Below, in pieces: positions 61,139 through 64,000 of a stretch of 64,000 nt of DNA. Below the pieces are notes generated by a model. It ran no database searches. It saw only the letters and a list, made by a program, of their open reading frames with translations, and had not been told where the DNA came from. Each line of letters begins with the position of its first letter. Position 1 is the stretch's first letter. This DNA is from a virus: the IMG/VR virus record IMGVR_UViG_3300008111_000027, positions 1 through 64,000 of that record; one strand, 5' to 3'. Position numbers and translations under genes: made by a program.

Positions 61139-62269
61139 GATATTCATCATGAAATCAATGTCCTCTTGTTTTTGAGAAATACTCTGAATTATTTCAACCC
61201 ACACATCGTGGATTTTATCAATATCAAAATTTTCACTACTTGAAGGCAAACTCACACAAACTTTTCTTTCTTCTTTTATAAAATTTAAGTTTGTGTCTTC
61301 AGAAACTTCAAGAGAAAACTCTACATCGTTTTTTGAACAATACATGAAAAACTCAAAGAAAATTTTTGAGTTAAAAATATCATCAATTTTTTCTTCCATT
61401 AGTATATTATTTTTGTTATATGTATACCAACCATTTAATTCGGTTATAATGGTATCTTCTTTAAGATGTAAAAAAATCATTCTCGTTGGGTTCACAGTAT
61501 GAAATCTAAAATCATAGTTCAATGATACCAAAACTAAATAATCAATATTTTTACCAATGTAATCCCTTACATCTATAATATTTTTAAAACTATCACCTTG
61601 AAATTTAACAACCTTGCTTTGGATTCTTTTAACTTTTGTATTATCATCGTTGTTGACCGTGAATAAATCACAACCGTTAACCATGTCAATCGAAGAACCC
61701 CTCACCAATGATGTCCTGTAAATCTTAGCTGTTTTTACATTTTTTTTAAAATAATGTTCAATACACAATTCACCATATGTACCCGTACCAATCGTTTTGG
61801 ATGCAATATGAAAAAGTTCATATAAAAAATCGCTAGGACCAACAGTCCTATGGTCTATCAATATTTTGTCTTTGTATACTCGAAACCATTTAAAATAGTT
61901 TTTTATTTCTTCTTCAATATAACTTGAACTATTACCATCAAAAGTAATTTCTTTTAATGGTACGCCATTTAGATTGTTTATTCCCTTAAGAAAATAATCT
62001 TGAAAAATCCATTCGTTTAATTTCTCAACAATTTTTATGTTGACAATATAGTTCGTATTAAACTGATTTACAGGAGACCACGACCCCCTTGGGGTTAAAA
62101 CACCATATGTCCCATTTTTTTGACAAAAACCATATTGGTTTTTACTCAAGTAGCATTCCTTAAAAACCTCTCTCCATTCACTCAAAAAAAGGTCCTTGAT
62201 AGGTCCCTTTATTGTGCAAATCTTTTTTACGTGGTTTTCTATGTTTCTTAAGTTTCCGGTGGAATACAT
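61115..62269 (-). CDS. Putative PD-(D/E)XK nuclease-like protein, 384 aa
   Basis: No family recognised with certainty. Residues around 155-215 carry GTYGELCIEHYFKKN, then SSIDMVNGCDLFTVNNDDN and a following RIQSKVVKF. This is the E...D...QxK layout of PD-(D/E)XK endonucleases such as the Mrr and Hjc groups, with Glu, Asp, Gln and Lys in order. I chose the ATG at 62269 because the longer frame to 62371 would add a 34-residue hydrophobic N-terminus and overlap the divergent neck gene. A TATATTTG, similar to the Bacteroidetes -7 box, lies about 20 bp upstream. It could be a DNA-repair, homing or defence nuclease. Confidence 0.6.
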   Translation of the reverse strand: MYSTGNLRNIENHVKKICTIKGPIKDLFLSEWREVFKECYLSKNQYGFCQKNGTYGVLTPRGSWSPVNQFNTNYIVNIKIVEKLNEWIFQDYFLKGINNLNGVPLKEITFDGNSSSYIEEEIKNYFKWFRVYKDKILIDHRTVGPSDFLYELFHIASKTIGTGTYGELCIEHYFKKNVKTAKIYRTSLVRGSSIDMVNGCDLFTVNNDDNTKVKRIQSKVVKFQGDSFKNIIDVRDYIGKNIDYLVLVSLNYDFRFHTVNPTRMIFLHLKEDTIITELNGWYTYNKNNILMEEKIDDIFNSKIFFEFFMYCSKNDVEFSLEVSEDTNLNFIKEERKVCVSLPSSSENFDIDKIHDVWVEIIQSISQKQEDIDFMMNILKNLFKN

Positions 62270-62289
62270 TAATATTTGGAATATTAAAA

Positions 62290-62297
62290 CAAATATA
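62290..62297 (-). promoter_or_regulatory. Bacteroidetes-type -7 box candidate before the nuclease-like gene
   Basis: Minus strand TATATTTG matches TAnnTTTG and lies 20 nt upstream of the ATG at 62269. The -33 TTTG is not clear, so this is a candidate only. Confidence 0.35.
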
Positions 62298-62300
62298 CAG

Positions 62301-62309
62301 ATATTTATT
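62301..62309 (+). promoter_or_regulatory. Late-promoter-like motif before the gp13-like gene
   Basis: Plus strand ATATTTATT, 15 nt upstream of the ATG at 62325. Its presence on the plus strand before a plus-strand gene shows that the motif follows transcription direction. Confidence 0.55.
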
Positions 62310-62324
62310 GATAAATCAAAGTTA

Positions 62325-63443
62325 ATGTCAACAACTGTCATTTCAAATACTGAAAAACAAAAATTGTACACCCAAGTGTTTCATTTATTGGGTTTACCCG
62401 TTAGGGGAGTTGAACTCACAGAAGAACAAATGGACACCTTTTTAGAGTTGTCAGTATCTGAATATGAACAATATGTAAGTGATTGGTTGATTGAATCACA
62501 GTGGTCAGCACTCGCTGGTCTTAATGTGGATACACAATCATTAACAAGAGCGTTTACCACAAGGAGTTTAGATTACGAGACACAATACACCCATTCTTAC
62601 TCTAAGATTGTAGGTCTACAGACGGGTGGTAATAGTGAATTAAAAAAAGATTATATTTCATTATCTGCGAACACACAAACTTATGTGATTCCTGCTGGTA
62701 GAGAGATTAATGAATTATTGTGGTTCTCAAGAGCGGAATTAACAGACTCAATTGTTGACCCATTTTTAGGCGGTTTTGGTGGTCTTGGGGGTGTTGCTTT
62801 TGGTGGTGTCGGTGGATTTGCACAACAAGGAGCTTCGGGTTCTTATTTCTTATTACCAGCTTATGATTTATTATTAAGAATGGGCGATAGAAATATTAAA
62901 AACCGATTAATTGGTGGTGACTTAACATATAGAATTACGGCAGGACCAAACGGAACAAAAATAGTTCACCTATACAATGTACCAGGTGGTAGATTTGATT
63001 TTGGTTCGATTCAAAACAATAGACAAAAAGTGTGGTATTGGTATTATGATACCACAGACCCCGATACTTGTTTAGACAAAAATAGTGGTATTGTAAAATT
63101 ACCTTCTGATGTTGAAACCGAAGAACTTACTTGGGACATGTTAAATAAACCAGCACAAAACTGGGTTAGGAAATATCTTATCGCATATTCAAAAGAAGGT
63201 TTAGGTAGAATATGGGGTAAATTCTCAGGTGATTTACAAGTACCTGATAGTTCTGTTAAGTTAGATTATTCAACATTGTTACAAGAAGGTAAAGATGAAA
63301 AATTAAAACTTATTGAGGAATTAATGAATCGTTTAGAAAGATTAAGACCCGATAAGTTAATGGAAAGAAAAGGAGCGGAAGCGGAAAACCTAAACAAAGC
63401 ACTTAAGTACAGACCTTTCCAATCACCATTTAACGTAATCTAA
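62325..63443 (+). CDS. 13: Neck protein gp13-like, 372 aa
   Basis: The N-terminus (LGLPVRGVELTEEQMDTFLE) is the short helical pattern of T4 gp13 (LGAPIINVELTPDQI). Later segments include a Gly-rich loop (residues ~150-168, FLGGFGGLGGVAFGGVGGF), as in gp13, then VHLYNVPGGRFDFGSIQNNR and an APQNWVRKYLIAYSKEGLGR-like helix. T4 gp13 has 309 residues. It would join the head to the tail together with gp14. The start is taken at 62325 because an upstream in-frame ATG at 62196 lies before the promoter motif. It is on the opposite strand to most structural genes and its stop abuts the next gene's stop. Confidence 0.75.
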   Translation: MSTTVISNTEKQKLYTQVFHLLGLPVRGVELTEEQMDTFLELSVSEYEQYVSDWLIESQWSALAGLNVDTQSLTRAFTTRSLDYETQYTHSYSKIVGLQTGGNSELKKDYISLSANTQTYVIPAGREINELLWFSRAELTDSIVDPFLGGFGGLGGVAFGGVGGFAQQGASGSYFLLPAYDLLLRMGDRNIKNRLIGGDLTYRITAGPNGTKIVHLYNVPGGRFDFGSIQNNRQKVWYWYYDTTDPDTCLDKNSGIVKLPSDVETEELTWDMLNKPAQNWVRKYLIAYSKEGLGRIWGKFSGDLQVPDSSVKLDYSTLLQEGKDEKLKLIEELMNRLERLRPDKLMERKGAEAENLNKALKYRPFQSPFNVI

Positions 63444-64000
63444 TTAGATATTGGTTGCGTGATAAGCGTAATCATTACCGTTGGTCTGAATAATCTCATC
63501 CTCATTACTCTTGATACTTTCAGCTTGTAGAGATACCACTTTTCTATTCAAATCCACCCAATAAGGGTCTGCTAACTTCAAACTGTCCTCCACATACATA
63601 AAGAAAGGGTCTCTTTTTACTCTATTCCAAAATAGTACTTCACTATCAGATAGTGTCATTACCTCATCGTACTTATCTTGACCATCTTCCTTAAGAGGAA
63701 ACCCACTTACTAATTCACATTGAGCTCTTGTAAAATATTGTCTGTCTTCGGGTTTTTCAACCAAAATATCGTGACGTATTTCAGGGTTGAAAACAACTAA
63801 CAATGGTTCTATTCTCTTATTAAAATTAGTCAAGTATCTCGCCACGTTATAATCACCAGTCATGTCGGGATTGTTTGTTAACTCCTTTTCAGAAATCATG
63901 TAACAATTAATCTGTATGTAATTATCTGGCATTGGTTTACCGTGTAATTTAGTAAACTCCTCTTGTTGTTTTTTGGTTGGTTTTGTTATTTTCTGAACAT
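63444..64000 (-). CDS. Hypothetical protein, at least 162 aa, possibly partial at the right edge
   Basis: No family recognised. From Met at 63932 the protein reads PDNYIQINCYMISEKELTNN and later RYLTNFNKRIEPLLVVFNPE. The frame is open upstream to the window edge, with plausible coding sequence KKQQEEFTKLHGKP just before that Met, so the real start probably lies outside the window. A GAGGAG lies about 22 nt before the Met, too far for a usual ribosome site. The protein is mixed alpha/beta by appearance and has no signal peptide. It converges on the gp13-like gene, with the two stop codons directly adjacent. Confidence 0.55.
   Translation of the reverse strand, partial: VQKITKPTKKQQEEFTKLHGKPMPDNYIQINCYMISEKELTNNPDMTGDYNVARYLTNFNKRIEPLLVVFNPEIRHDILVEKPEDRQYFTRAQCELVSGFPLKEDGQDKYDEVMTLSDSEVLFWNRVKRDPFFMYVEDSLKLADPYWVDLNRKVVSLQAESIKSNEDEIIQTNGNDYAYHATNI

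Noticed and set aside
62196-62324. Longer start for the gp13-like gene
   Set aside because: The extension lies before the promoter motif and overlaps the divergent gene; the gp13 pattern begins after 62325.
62270-62371. Longer start for the nuclease-like gene
   Set aside because: The additional 34 residues are hydrophobic and overlap the coding start of the neck gene; this would also place the promoter box inside the gene.

Overview
The window is a continuous piece of a large, AT-rich tailed-phage genome of the contractile-tail (T4-like myovirus) type. I recognise T4-type neck (gp13, gp14), tail completion (gp15), sheath (gp18), tube (gp19), gp26, tape-measure, gp53, gp25, gp6 and gpI/gp7-like genes, plus a T4-type replication set (gp32-like SSB, UvsX, 5'-3' exonuclease/RNase H, gp41-like helicase) and class I ribonucleotide reductase. 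Starts mostly lack a Shine-Dalgarno sequence, leaders are A/T-rich, and one promoter-like TAnnTTTG is present. This suggests a Bacteroidetes host, but that is inference. I saw no tRNA, rRNA, CRISPR array or insertion sequence.

Layout. Positions 1-12741 (minus strand) are one open frame of at least 4,247 codons that runs off the left edge. It has a ~65-residue N-terminal domain followed by an enormous Thr-Pro-Thr-Asn/Val low-complexity tract. The conspicuous plus-strand Val-Gly frames in this region are its antisense shadow. Positions 12832-28242 hold distal tail/baseplate structural genes ending (at their upstream end) with gp6 and gp25. Positions 28393-36640 are the replication and nucleotide module: ssb, uvsX, exonuclease, a small duplicated-domain protein, helicase, nrdB, nrdA. 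Positions 36749-37945 hold three small genes. Positions 37991-59330 hold the main tail cluster: two giant baseplate proteins with gp53 between them, the tape measure, gp26, tube, sheath, a gp15-like protein fused to a Thr/Pro linker and a seven-unit propeller, and gp14. Positions 59384-64000 change strand several times: a plus-strand SNF2-type helicase, a minus-strand nuclease-like protein, the plus-strand gp13 neck gene and a minus-strand partial gene.

How it fits together. The sequence ATATTTAT(T/A/C) or CTATTTATA lies 3-41 nt upstream of at least eleven genes, most of them structural, always in the direction of transcription and on both strands. I did not find it ahead of the replication genes. 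It is probably the phage late-promoter element. Several genes are coupled by TAATG stop-start overlaps. Intrinsic terminators follow nrdA, ssb, the tube gene and the sheath gene, and one precedes ssb. The 348-bp gap between the sheath and tube genes is the only sizeable gap. It carries a perfect palindrome matching bacterial parS sites, a dense cluster of CTAG tetranucleotides and a late-promoter motif. The most unusual items are the giant Thr/Pro gene, the parS/CTAG locus, the gp15-propeller fusion and the shared late-promoter motif.
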